64,000 nucleotides of DNA from Lentinula raphanica. Lineage: Eukaryota; Basidiomycota; Agaricomycetes; Agaricales; Omphalotaceae. Both the position numbers and the translations under genes were made by a program. The notes beneath the pieces are model-generated. The model did not search any database, had not been told where the DNA came from, and saw only the letters and a list, made by a program, of their open reading frames with translations. Shown piece by piece: positions 1-11,141 of this stretch. Position 1 is the stretch's first letter. Every line of letters begins with the position of its first letter. The stretch spans positions 124,001 through 188,000 of the forward strand of contig JANVFP010000021.1 of NCBI GenBank assembly GCA_027919835.1, given 5' to 3'.

Positions 1-3000
1 GTCGCTTTCCCCTCCCATGATGGCAAACCCGAGACGATGCTCACGTTCGACGTAGAAACAATGCCAAAACACCACCAATATCCCATCTTAGCATGTGCCG
101 CTTCACCCAATGCTTGGTATGTTTGGATATCTCCGTGGATCCTCGATCCTATCTCCAACTCCCCAGAGCATCTCATTCCTCTTGGCCCCTCAGATATATC
201 TCGTGTGGTTGTAGGTCACAATGTTTCGTACGATCGTGCTCGGATTCAAGAAGAGTATCATCTCGTTGGTACGAAGAATCGGTTCTTGGATACTATGTCA
301 CTTCATGTCGCTACCAAAGGAATATCATCCCACCAACGGCCTGCATGGGCCAAGTACCGGAAAGAGAAACAGGACGCGATAGATTCTAGGGATGAAGCAA
401 TCGAAGCAGTAGTCCTTCTACTTAAAGACGTCGAGCAGCAACTGGACGGTCTCCGCCACGCAGTTGCATCCGGACTGGTAGAGGACAACGGAGAGATTGA
501 AAAGCTAGTCGATCTGCAGAGTAGCTTGGAGGAGTCCCTGTCTGGTCTTCGGACGACCGAGACAAACCCTTCTTCGTCATTCAACTCTAGCCAAAGTGAT
601 CCCTCGTTGGCCGAAGAACTTTCGGACGATGCTTCCCTCATGGAAACCAGTCAAAAACGTTGGGAAGATATCACTTCAGGCAATAGCCTTGTCGATGTCG
701 CAAAACTCCACTGTGGCATCGATATCTCGAAGGAGACTCGAAACGATTTTATGACAGCGACTCCGTCTGAGATCTTGGATGGTTTAAACGTTTACATCTC
801 CTATTGCGCAACCGATGTTGTGACCACTCATGCCGTCTTTAAGAAAGTCTTGCCAGGATTCCTTCAGGCTTGCCCTCATCCAGTCAGTTTCGCAGGTGTA
901 GCTACTATGGGCAGTGGGTTTTTGCCGGTTAACGAACAATGGGAAGCTTATATCGAGAGAGCAGAGCGGGTTTGGCAGAATCTTGAGAGAAAAGTTCGGT
1001 CTGGGTTAGAGAATCTAGCCAGGGCAGCTATCAAGGATTACAACCTTACCCCTTCTGATGCGTCGGTCGTTGGGCCATGGCAGGACGATGTGTGGTTGAG
1101 TCAGATGGATTGGACACCGAAGGTTGCTGGGAAATCTAGAGGCGTATATCCTCCCGGGGAGACAGTACGTGTTATCTTTGCGTGAACCCTGTAAACTAAT
1201 CAACATCATGCCAGATGAACTCTGACTCATCCATTGATGATCCAGAAGAGCTCAAAAATAATCTCCCAGCTTGGTACATTGGCCTTCGCGTGGATCCGTT
1301 CTCCAAAAAGTGCATCGAACGTGTACTCCCCTCCTTCTCGAACTCTCGTTTGAAAACCACCCCCTGCGTTTCACGCCGAAAGAGAAATGGCACTATTGCA
1401 CCTCGGGCAACCCTTCCGATATAACATTGCTACCAACTGCTCTGAAGAAAGGACTGAAAACTACATCGGTTCTATCCCGCGCTCACTCTCTTGCCCTGCT
1501 TCAAGAAGGTGGGATGACCTCCTGTGATGTCGATCTTGCCCTACGTCTCAGTCGTGGACACAAAAACGACGACGTCAGAACCGGGATACTACATCTCGCC
1601 AAGCGTGTTCTCGAGAAAGATCGAGCTGCAGCGATGGATCATCCCTGCTTTGGCCAACTCGATTGGACACCCGTGGAAGTCGACGACGACGGTCTACCTA
1701 AACCAGTCATCGAACGGGTCAAGTCGACAAAGCCACCGTCAGTCTATTGGCCAAAATGGTATTGGGACCTCACCAAACCAAAGAAAGGCATGCCGCCGGG
1801 CTCGTTGGATATCACAACCCGCAACCGTTTCGCACCGCTTCTGTTGAAGATGTCTTGGAAAGGTCATCCGCTCGTTTACTCGCGCGAACATGGTTGGATC
1901 TATCGTGTTTCTTTGGCTTCCTCATCTGATGAGTCTGAGTCCCAAAAGGACACTTCGGCCAGAGACAAACCGAAACGGGATAATTCGCTCACCTTCTATC
2001 ATCCGGACGACGAGCACCTTGCCACTGCAACCGACTACGCGTTTTATAAGTTGCCGCACAAGGACGGAGAGTCAGCGAACGTCGGTAGTCCCCTTGCGAA
2101 GTCCTTCCTCAAATATGCCTTGGATGGCGTTCTCAGAAGCAGCTCTGGAGACGAATTGAAGGAACTAGTTGACGTGGGCGTAAAATGCAGTTACTGGATC
2201 AGTGCAAGAGACAGGATTCTGAACCAGATGGTCAAATGGGAGGACAAGGCGTTGACCATGGGCTTCCCTGATTCCTCTAACGAACAGTCTGCAGATGAAG
2301 ATTTGAACCAGCAAAAAGAGCTCGCAGAGATTGCTGCCGCATTAGGAGAAGATTTCGTAGAGAGTCCTAGAGCGAAGAAGTGGGGTATCATCATACCTCA
2401 AGTCATCACCATGGGCACCGTCACTCGCCGGGCGATCGAGAGAACCTGGCTTACTGCTAGCAACGCCAAGAAGAATCGAGTGGGTTCCGAGTTGAAAGCC
2501 ATGGTTCGTGCTCCTCCGGGATATGCTATTGTCGGTGCGGATGTCGATTCAGAGGAGTTGTGGATATCGAGTTGCATGGGTGACGCTCAATTCGGAATGC
2601 ACGGCGCGACTGCGATTGGCTGGATGACACTCGAAGGTACAAAATCAGCTGGGACAGACCTACATTCTAAGACTGCTAGTATTCTCGGAATCTCCAGAGA
2701 CCAGGCAAAGGTGTTCAACTACTCTCGGATATACGGTGCGGGTATGCGACATGCGATGCTCCTTCTTCAACAAGGGAATTCCAACATGACGCAGGAAGAA
2801 GCTCAGAAACTTGCTGAAAATCTGTACGCTTCCACGAAAGGGAAGAACACCCATAGGAACGACCTCTTCAACGGCAAATTCTGGTATGGAGGCACTGAGA
2901 GCTTCCTATTCAATAAGCTCGAACAGATCGCTTTGTCCGACAAGCCTCAGACACCCGCTCTCGGTTGCGGCGTAACCCATGCATTGCAGAAAGACTGTCT

Positions 3001-3766
3001 CCCAGCCGGTTTCGGCTCTGACTATATGCCTTCCCGTATCAACTGGGTCGTGCAATCCTCCGGTGTCGACTACCTCCATCTTCTCATCGTCTCCATGGAT
3101 CATCTCATCCGAAAATACAACATCGGTGCTCGATATCTCATCTCTGTCCACGACGAACTGAGATACCTCGTGAAAGAGGAGGATCGGTTCAGGGCAGCTC
3201 TAGCGCTTCAGATAGCCAATCTATGGACCCGATCCATGTTCGCATATAAACTCGGACTGGATGATCTGCCACAGGGTGTGGCGTTCTTTTCTGCTGTGGA
3301 TGTGGATAAGGTGCTACGGAAGGAAGTTGATATGACTTGTGTCACTCCCTCGCAGCCGATAGCTATTCCTCCTGGGGAAAGTTTGGGTATCACGGATGTA
3401 TTGGAACGGACTAACGGAGGGTCTTTATGGGCAGACGGAAAGCCTATGGAGTCTGGTCGTAGTGAACCCGTGCTCGAAGGGACTCTAGACGGGTATCTAC
3501 AGGCAGACTGCCTCATGCATCGCGCAGACAACGCCGCTTTCCTAAGAGCCCAAGCGACAACTGACCTCAACGAAGTCAAACATCTTGCAAAACAAGTTCA
3601 GGGCAAGATCAGATCATCCGAAGGAAAGCCTAGCTCCGGGTCGAGGGAAAATTGCAACTCAAAACCAAGGAGTAGAAAACGAATACCTGTTGGGAACGGA
3701 GAGGGGGTGGATTGGTCGGAAGCTGTGGAACGTCTTTTGCGTTCCGGTCGTGAGTTGATACGCTAA
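1..3766 (+). CDS. MIP1: Mitochondrial DNA polymerase gamma, 5'-partial, with an apparent frameshift
   Basis: Catalytic subunit that replicates mitochondrial DNA. The frame is open from base 1, so the presequence and first exon(s) lie outside the window. The 3'-5' exonuclease domain comes first: Exo I LTFDVET (about 46), Exo II GHNVSYD (about 217) and Exo III YCATDVV (about 811). The family A polymerase domain follows: motif A GADVDSEEL (about 2536), motif B RDQAKVFNYSRIYGAG (about 2698) and motif C HDELRYLV (about 3149). One intron lies at 1165-1214 (gtacgt..ccag). Exon 2 starts in frame 0 but the rest of the protein reads in frame 2. The switch falls at an A5 run (1305-1309), and one extra A would restore it, so this looks like a homopolymer error or a recent lesion. 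The linker between exonuclease and polymerase contains a conserved block twice (see findings). It ends at TAA 3764-3766. Confidence 0.93.
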
Positions 3767-3932
3767 GGAGTATTTTGGAGGTACCAAATAATTTATGTAT
3801 ATATATTGTCTCCTGTAATCTATGATACACATTGCTCAGTAGCTGTACTGTACGACAGATTCTTCCGAAAAATAGTATTTTGAGAACCATAAGCGATGCT
3901 CATTGAACGATTAGATTAGCATGCGTATATCC

Positions 3933-5086
3933 TCACATCAACACACAATCTCCTTTCTTCTCCATCTCCTGCGCATCTTCCTCAGCTAATCTCAACTTTT
4001 CTTCTTCAGTCAGCAAACCCTTCTTAGCCCGTTCTTGCAGAGCTTTGCGTCTACTGTCTCGTTCTGCCTTTGCGCGCCTGGAGTATAGTATGGATACAAA
4101 CATTATGGATACAGGAGGTGACGCCGATATTAAGCCAGTGAGAAAATTGGCGGTGGAACATAGGAATTAGAAGCATTATTGCGTTTAGATTTCATAGTAC
4201 GGTCGTTCAAAGTCGTGGAGGTCATCGCGTTAGATTGGTGATCGGAAGGGAGGGAGGAAGAGCTGGAGCGTCATGAGTGGATACTGAGTGTTATGGGCAG
4301 AGACAGAACATACCTGTCAGCTTTAGAAAATGGATTAGGCATTGGGGTAACGGAATGAGTTGATGAGGATGTAGTGGACGCGACCGTCGAGGCATTCATA
4401 TTCGAAGACAATGTCTTCTTGAACACGCCGATGGTAGAAGAGGCTGCATGAGAAGCACTATTTAATACGGACGAACGACCAGTGGCTTGAACATTTGGTC
4501 GTGCAGATTGTGTAGAGCTACATGCGTGATCCCCAGGGAATCGATGCGATGGACAGAATGACTTTCTGCATTTCTGGAGAGTAACATGTTATGGCGAGAT
4601 ACGAAGGAATAGAAGTATAATCACGTACATCACAGCGTATCGGAGCAAACAATACCTTGCCACATTTCCTCTGTGCACAGACTGGCGTGGACTTTTTAGC
4701 TACATGCCCCGTCATCACGGAACACTCCTTTGCGAAATGATCCTCCATCCGGACGTTCGGGTCTTGTCCAGGACGAATGGCGACAGGCTCGTGGCACAGC
4801 GGACCTGAGACACGAAGATGATCAGTATATATGAAGTGACGAATCAAAATTTGAACGCACAGTTCGGTGCAATCCTATTATGCTTGCTCTCATCGTACTT
4901 CGGACAAGAATGCTCGGCAACCTTGTAATGGTCTTGACAGAAGGATTCCCGACAGTGTTGACATTGGAAGGGTAGAAAGTCTACCAAATGACAAGTAGGA
5001 TGCGAGCATTGCTTGCCGATAGCAAGCAGAGGACCATCCTGCTCGAGTTTGGGTGTGGCGCGAGTTGATGACGAGGAGGACGACAT
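3933..5086 (-). CDS. AN1-type zinc-finger protein (ZFAND/Cuz1-like)
   Basis: Four-exon model: 5086-4861, 4804-4629, intron 4628-4582, then an exon to 4314 and a last exon 4077-3933. Two AN1 zinc fingers are visible. The first contains GKQCSHPTCHLVDFLPFQC and the downstream HYKVAEHSCP. The second contains PLCHEPV, DHFAKECS, KCGKVLFAPIRC and RKSFCPSHRFPGDHAC. A Ser/Thr-rich linker follows, then a charged helical tail (RAKAERDSRRKALQERAKKG, then LLTEEEKLRLAEED) ending CVLM, which resembles a CaaX-type end. AN1 proteins of this type act with the proteasome and Cdc48 in stress-linked ubiquitin handling; that role is family knowledge. The start is ATG 5086, because upstream in-frame sequence is low-complexity leader. 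The intron 4313-4078 is unusually long (236 bp) and may contain a cassette exon. It runs divergently from F-box-like copy A. Confidence 0.82.
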
Positions 5087-5370
5087 GATGATAATGTTGT
5101 TGGTAGTCACGGTTGATGTGGAGGTAGTAAAAGAGAGTGAAAGACCGTTTATAAGGCAAAGAGTATGATTACGCGTCCGCCAACGCGCGTTCCAAGTGGC
5201 AAGAGGAGTTTCAGTTAGAGAGGATGACGAATCCAATTCTGGAACGTTCGGAGGTATTGCAAATTACTCCCACGCCCATGATGCCGCCGTCGGCCGACGC
5301 CAACTTCATTTTTTAGCGCTCAGCTTCTACTTTTATACCACCACATTCTCTATCATCACCATCTGTGCGC

Positions 5371-6818
5371 ATGCACCTGCCACTACCTAATGAGTTGCTT
5401 CATTGGATTATCAAGTATATTGCATACAATGTCGAACTGACAATGGTGCCAGACTTTGATTGCACGGGGCCTAGATTCCAGTTCCATCGTCCTTCACCCG
5501 AGCTCCTTGCACTTTCTGTAGCTAACTGGCAGCTACGGCGAGTTTGTCTTCCTTTTCTTTTTGCAAGAATCAAAATCAGCCATGATGATGATGCACAGGA
5601 GTTGGAGGAGCATTTTGCGCTCTTTGCAAAATTCATAAAGTATGTCTCATGCACATTGCTGTCTGTTCTTTCACCAACGTTTGGCATTTGCAGAACTCTG
5701 GTTCTAGGCGCCTCCGGAGACCTTACTCGAGTAGGACAACAGATTATCTCTGAAAACCTATTGCCTCAAATCAAGCAACTTTTCGATGTTGAGCTGGGAG
5801 ATAGTTTCAACAGAACTGATCTGCTCACAAACATTCTTGCGCACCCCACTGTCACTTCGATTCTGGTTGATGAACTCCCGCATGTGTCTATGTGCAACCA
5901 TGATCTTTCAAAAGTGATATATGATTGCCCGGGGTCACGTTCGCCCTTCTCTCCTACAGAATACTATGATCGGGGCATGAGATTAAAGTGGATCAGCTTC
6001 GATGACGCCTTTCGCTACAATCAGCTTCAAATTCTGCACTCACTTGGACTTGAGGTATTCGAAATATTCTTGGGCAACGGTCCTATTCCATTTCCATGGC
6101 TGTCTCGGTTTTTGTCGACTCATCCAAAACTGAATGAGATCTGGCTCATCAAAATGAATCGGAATTCTTTTTTCGATGATGCACCTCCTTTCTTATCGTC
6201 TCTAGTCGAGATAGTCCAACAACAAGACCTTCGCTATCCTTCCAGAATTATAAATGTTGGGCTTCGTAGGCCTATTGGCCAATGCTCTCAGGAGTGGGAT
6301 GTCATGGAGCTCACCTTGCTACCCAGTCATACGATACATGAAGACCTCTCCCTTTTCGCATGCTCTTTTCCCACTCTCGAAATTCTCACTCTCGACCTCG
6401 ACTCCAACCTGGGGACATATGATATTGTGCGTCGCCTTATTCACCCTCTCACTCATGCTGATGTCCTCCAATTTAGGGCAACCTCTCTTCCGACCTTGCG
6501 CGATTCCCGTCTCTGAGAGTTGTGTATTTCAATGATCTCCTTGGCCAGCTCCCGTTCCAATCTGAAATTGAGAAAATGATGAGAAGTCAACAATTTGATA
6601 CTCCGCATACCCCTCATGAAATCCGAGTTCGTGCGGAAAGGGAGCTGCTAGCGTTCACATCTTGCCTCGCGAAGCAAGTTAGGACTCTGGATTCAGTTTA
6701 CATTGAGGATATAGGTCATGGGTATGATGATCACGGTAATCATATTCAACTATGGTGTTTTCAAGGATGGCTGCGTGTACTCAATAGTGACCGGGTCGTT
6801 GGTGGATCGCTTGCATAA
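5371..6818 (+). CDS. F-box-like/LRR-like family protein, copy A (intact)
   Basis: Three exons: 5371-5639, 5694-6426 and 6477-6818, giving 447 aa. Intron 1 (gtatgt..tttgcag, 54 bp) and intron 2 (gtgcgt..atttag, 50 bp, branch site CTGAT) are at the positions shared by all family members here. The N-terminus resembles an F-box: LPNELLHWIIKYIAY, then SPELLALS and LRRVCLPFLFARIKI. The body has irregular leucine-rich strands (for example FPTLEILTLDLDS), and the tail is the family's most conserved part: ERELLAFTSCLAKQVRTLDS, then GWLRVLNSDRVVGGSLA. F-box proteins usually recruit substrates to SCF ubiquitin ligases; here that is inferred only. An ATG at 5371 is used because the frame upstream lacks another ATG. 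Its 3' flank matches that of copy S. Confidence 0.75.
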
Positions 6819-7491
6819 TGTAAGTATCTGAATTATTATTTCATCCTGGTGGCTCAAAAATGTTTGCGAAGTTGTGGCTAGTATCAGATTTCCCGTCTGC
6901 CTTCACTATAACCTTCTTTCTTGTTATCCATGTTCTTGTTGATATCACGAGTAATCGAGCACACCAGAGCTTGAAGTTATTGATTTTCAGATTCTAGATC
7001 CATCAGTTTCCGACACAACGCTACCCAAGTGCTACCATTTTCTCTGATACCAATCGATACCAGCACGGTCACAATCCATATTAGTCTGAGGAGAATACCC
7101 AATATATCCAGCGCCGCATGGAGACGGACTTCTTGACTAAGTATCATACTGAACGTCCACGGTCAAGTATGCGCACAATGTACTGCGCCACGAAAACATT
7201 CCTCTGCTCGCATACTCCCTTTAATCCGTTGCACCATTCTTAATCCCCAATCTCTTTCCTCTTATGATTTCTTATCGTACTAGTGTGCGTGCCTGTGCTG
7301 ATGACCTGATAGAAGACTGGGTATAATCCCAGAAGGGGAGGTCAGGCGCGCTCTAAGAGGTCTTAAGGTGAACAACTCTTCTTCGGTTCATCATAGCACC
7401 GCCACCACCAAACTTTTTCGCTTCAACTCCTGCTCCACCCTCCTCAGTCCTCCTCGACCGACGACGACCAGCTCTTTGACCATCGACATCC
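6819..7491. other. Intergenic: 3' flank of copy A and conserved 5' flank of copy B
   Basis: No gene is seen. The first about 80 bases resemble the 3' flank of copy S (around 40250-40310). From about 7333 the sequence resembles the 5' flank of copy T on the opposite strand (about 43770 down to 43583), including the shared block gaggtcaggcgcgc. The middle shows nothing recognisable. Confidence 0.6.
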
Positions 7492-8637
7492 ATGTGCCTG
7501 CACCCGCTACTGCCCAACGAGCTTCTTCTCTATATCATCGAGTATATCGCATACACTCCCAAACTGCCATGGGCGCCGGACTTAGGTGATTTAGGTCTCA
7601 ACTCTTCATTCCATCGTCCTTCGCCTGAGCTCCTCGCGCTCTCTGCTGCTAATTGGCACCTCCGTCGAGCTTGCCTATCTTTCCTCTTCGAAAGAATTCG
7701 AATCAGACATGATGGAGATGCAAAAAAGCTGGAGAACCATCTAGCGCTTTGTGCAAAACTTACCAAGTACAATTTTTCACGCAAAATGCTTTACATTCCT
7801 TGACCGACGTTTGCAGAATTATCGCTCTAGTCTGCTCCAGTCAGCTTACCCAAGTGGGGGTACAGATCGTTTCTCGAATATTGCCTCAATTCGAGCAACT
7901 CCTTGATGTCAAGTTGGTCGCAGCTCATTGGAAAGAAGCCATCGATCTGAATGCACTCCGAATATTTTCTGTGCACCCCACTATCACTTCGGTTCTGGTT
8001 GATGGAATACCTAATGTGTCCGTACCTGCATCTCTACATGATGTACACCATTGACAAAGCCTCATGATACTTTCAGAATTTTGAACGCTGGGCTTCGTAG
8101 ACCCAAATCTATCGGCCAGGAGTGGCATGTCAAGGAGCTTACTTTGAGAACCAGTTACGCATTAACCGAAATACTCTCATTTCTCGCCTCCTCATTTCCA
8201 AAAATCGAAATTCTCAGTCTGAATCTCGAATCAGACCTGGAGATGTATGATATCATGCGTCCGAAGCTCGTCCACCCTCTCACTCCTGCTGACTCGGCTT
8301 TTGAATTCAGGGGGTCCTTTGTTCCACATTTGCGCAGTTTTCCTCTCTTAGAGTCGTGTATCTCGAAGATATCCTTTATCGGCTTCCATTCGGATCCGAA
8401 GTCCAGAATCTGATCAGTCAAGGAGTTGATCATGTCCAAGTTCATGCAAAAAGGGAGCTGTTGGCGTTTACATCTTGCCTCGCGAAGCAAGTCAGAACTC
8501 TGGAATCGGTTTACATTCTGGATGGCGGCTATGACCATGATGATGATGGAATCGACATTCAATTATGGTGGTTCAAAGGATGGCTTCATGTACTCGATAG
8601 TGACCGCCGGGTTATCAGTGAAATATTCGTCCAATGA
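7492..8637 (+). pseudogene. F-box-like family pseudogene, copy B
   Basis: Exon 1 (7492 to about 7767) encodes a good family N-terminus: LLPNELLLYIIEYIAY, SPELLALSAANWHLRRAC and FLFERIRIRHD. Intron 1 (gtacaa..tttgcag, ending at 7816) is conserved. After NVSVPASL (about 8030) the frame stops (tga, 8052-8054). The next homologous residues (ILNAGLRRPKSIGQEWHVKE) correspond to a position roughly 100 residues further on in the siblings, so an internal block has been lost and the frame does not rejoin. The intron 2 donor, GTGCGT in the siblings, reads ATGCGT here (about 8254), destroying it. The tail (ERELLAF-like KRELLAFTSCLAKQVRTLES, GWLHVLDSD) is still readable to 8637. Closest to copy T in protein and 5' flank. 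Confidence 0.8.
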
Positions 8638-8731
8638 CATACAGTAGTACTAGCTAGACAAAGAGTCTTGTACTACAGTTGTGGACAATCAAACACCACA
8701 AAATTTATGGTTCATGGGCTATGTCCGTGGA

Positions 8732-8759
8732 GGCTTATGTCCCGATTTGGACATAAGCC
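8732..8759. repeat. Perfect 11-bp hairpin inside the outer element
   Basis: Arms ggcttatgtcc (8732-8742) and ggacataagcc (8749-8759) are separated by 6 bases. Variants of the arm (ggcttatgtc, ataagcc) recur near 9248-9289 and 9483, so it may be a subterminal repeat of the element. Confidence 0.6.
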
Positions 8760-10036
8760 ATAAGCGCTCAAGCAGGCTCAAGCACTCTAAGCTCGGTACT
8801 CGAGTTCAACACTGTTCATTTCTTTTTTTTGCATCATACTCATAGGTTCTAACATTATCTTCTGGTGCTCTTCAAGAGAAGGTGCTTTGATGTCTATAAC
8901 AATGCACTAGGGTCCAGTAAATCTTGTACATTGGGCAGGAGATCTGAGATGGTCTATAAGATAAGGACTCTGAAGAGTAGTAACACTAGAATTTTACCTA
9001 CCTTTGTGAATGAAATATATCGACTCTTATTTCCTCTTATCTTAAGCTGCAATTTGTAGTAGGAGATGCAGTTTATAGTGGTGCTATGGATGCACTCGCT
9101 ACTGGAAAACCGCTGCATTGAGATTGTGGGAAAAAAAAATCGGAAGGCAGGCAGTTCTGGGAGCGGCCTGCTTCGGCTCAGCATGTCAAAAGTGTGTAAA
9201 TGTGAGATGAGTAAGAGGATTTTATGTCATCTTGAAAATGATTGGCTGGGCTTATGTCGAATGGGGCAGTCGCCCGAAAAGCGATAAGCCATGACCTACC
9301 TAAAATGGTCTTGATTTCAGGTAAGCCAGAGCTTCGCCAATTGAGCTTTTGAGTGTGTTCCACAAAAAAAAAACAGAGATACAAGTCAAGAATTAGCTAA
9401 GGTAAATCTCTCTTTTCTCTCTTTTTTTCTTCTTTCTTTAACTTGAAAAAACTTGAAAAAAACTGGATCTCCACAGACATAAACCATAAGCCAAATTTAT
9501 TGCCGCTGCAATTCCATTTATATGGGAAAGATAAAACCGGAATCATCTTCAGCTCATCGAAAGACGTCCAAAAATGATTTTTCCAGATTTTTCCCACAAC
9601 AAATTGGTTTTGCCAAAATTTTTTGGCTATTCAACGACTTTTTTTTACATGGTTTCAGCACATCCATCCAGCATAATAGCTTGGAAATACTATCAAGAAG
9701 CACATCTGTGCTGCTCTTGTTTTCAAATAGCTCTTCTGCTACTTCCCCCTTCTTTTTCTTTAGATATATGTACTCATCAATTGATATATAAAAATCAATT
9801 GATTCCCAAAACCTGCTATAGCTGCCAAAGGTAATGTTCTGACCTTTGTGGGCCTCCTCAAGCCATGAGATTGCCATTAGAGGCTATAAGAGGCTATAAG
9901 AAGACGAGAGAACAACCTTAACGACAGTCAAGGGCAGCTTTCCCACGAGAAAGATTATTTTTTTCCGGCAGAACAGCTCGATAAAATCTAAAATTATATA
10001 TGAATTCAGACTCAGTCAATCGAAAGCAGTCGATTG

Positions 10037-10927
10037 CAGTGTTGGACAGTCAATGACGAGAAGTCAAAGTCACAAATTTGACTTTGACTCTTGTCGTCAA
10101 AAATTCATCAATTGACTTGACAATTGACTTCCGGTTATTCAACTCAGCCGAGCTACCGGCTGACCCAAGTTTTCCCTAGTTTTCCATCTTGTGACACTTG
10201 CTGTCTCACCACAAATAATCACGCTTTTTTTCAATTTCCCTACCTGTTGCCGAGCACTGCCGAGCATTCCCATGGTGCCGTCAAAAGTCATCGTCATTGA
10301 CTGAGTAACATTGACTACTAGTCACAAGTCACTGACTGATTGACTAAGTCAATGACTTGTCCATCACCAGACTCCTTCCCATCCGCTCTTGCAGGTAAAA
10401 AAATTTTTAGAAAGAGTTGAGAGGTCACCTTATATAGCTTATCATACTCTATCTTATCTTATCCAAATCTTATCTTATATCACGTGTGTTTTAAATTTTT
10501 TTACCTCGCAAGAGCGACTGGCATAAAATGTCTAAGCGCCGGATGGTCTTGTTTGGTTCCACTTTGTAGCGCTCATTATTTTTCACTCAACAATCCATTC
10601 ATTGGCCACAATGTGGTGAAGTAGCCATATTGGATGTAATATGTGTAATTAGATGTAGGGTAGCTACCCCCAAAATTGTGATAATGGGCATTGATGATAT
10701 GGGCGCTATAAAATTTGAATACTGGAACCAAACAAGACCATCCGGCGCTTAGACATTTTATGCCAGTCGCTCTTGCGAGGTAAAAAAATTTAAAACGCAC
10801 GTGATATAAGATAAGATTTGGATAAGATAAGATAGAGTATGATAAGCTATATAAGGTAACCTCTCGACTCTTTCTCAAAATTTTTTTACCTGCAAGAGCG
10901 GATGGGAAGGAGTCTGGTCCATCACTG
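10037..10927. mobile_element. hAT-type non-autonomous element, interrupted by a Mutator-like element
   Basis: The left end reads cagtgttggacagtcaatga from 10037. The right end is the inverted counterpart: gtcaatgacttgtccatcac just before 10368, completed by tg at 10926-10927. The 8-bp direct repeat gtcgattg flanks it exactly (10029-10036 and 10928-10935). CAG-start inverted termini plus an 8-bp target duplication are the signature of hAT elements. Removing the nested element and one copy of its target duplication leaves about 333 bp with no coding capacity. The interior is crowded with TTGAC/GTCAA motifs, including a 10-bp inverted repeat at 10063-10088; subterminal repeats like this are common in hAT elements. 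Confidence 0.82.
10368..10916. mobile_element. Mutator-like foldback element (non-autonomous MULE) with long terminal inverted repeats
   Basis: A 549-bp element with inverted arms of about 194 bp each (10368-10561 and 10723-10916), roughly 95% identical by eye, around a 161-bp centre. Ends are cagactccttcccatc and its complement. A 9-bp direct repeat gtccatcac borders it (10359-10367 and 10917-10925). Long inverted repeats plus a 9-bp target duplication fit Mutator-like elements. No transposase is encoded. The frame on the minus strand across 10576-10938 is made of repeat sequence and is not taken as a gene. Confidence 0.82.
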
Positions 10928-11141
10928 GTCGATTGCACACTTTTTCGGATTTTTCCTGATTTTTTCTCACTACTGCCAAAATTTTAGAGGTCACTGCATA
11001 CCTATCTTGGGAATGGCTCGTCAGAAAATTCTCAAAATATTATCATATCATTGTTTCATTGAGATCTTTGTATTTGCACACTTAGGATTGGCCATACAAA
11101 AGTAGTCAACTTATTAGTGGCTTTTGATTGTCCACAACTGT

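Larger units (their letters stand above)
8676..11141. mobile_element. TA-flanked inverted-repeat element (Tc1/mariner-like ends), decayed, host of nested insertions
   Basis: Terminal inverted repeats of 24 bp lie at 8676-8699 and 11118-11141, matching at 22 of 24 positions and starting cagttgtggacaatcaaa. Both ends are bordered by the dinucleotide TA (8674-8675 and 11142-11143), as expected for a TA target duplication. Without the two nested insertions the element would be about 1.57 kb, a normal size for this group. I found no convincing transposase in it; the short frames present are AT-rich and show no DDE motif. Assignment to Tc1/mariner/pogo is inferred from the TA site and element size only. 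Confidence 0.55.

Noticed and set aside
1305..1311. Programmed -1 ribosomal frameshifting in DNA polymerase gamma
   Set aside because: The site (c aaa aag) is not a proper X XXY YYZ heptamer, there is no stop-proximal pseudoknot I can see, and a missing A in the homopolymer explains it more simply.
9522..9877. Transposase remnants in the AT-rich frames of the outer TA-flanked element
   Set aside because: Frames on both strands are of similar length and low complexity, with no helix-turn-helix or DDE signature.
10576..10938. 120-codon minus-strand frame as a gene
   Set aside because: It consists of the terminal repeat and spacer of the Mutator-like element.
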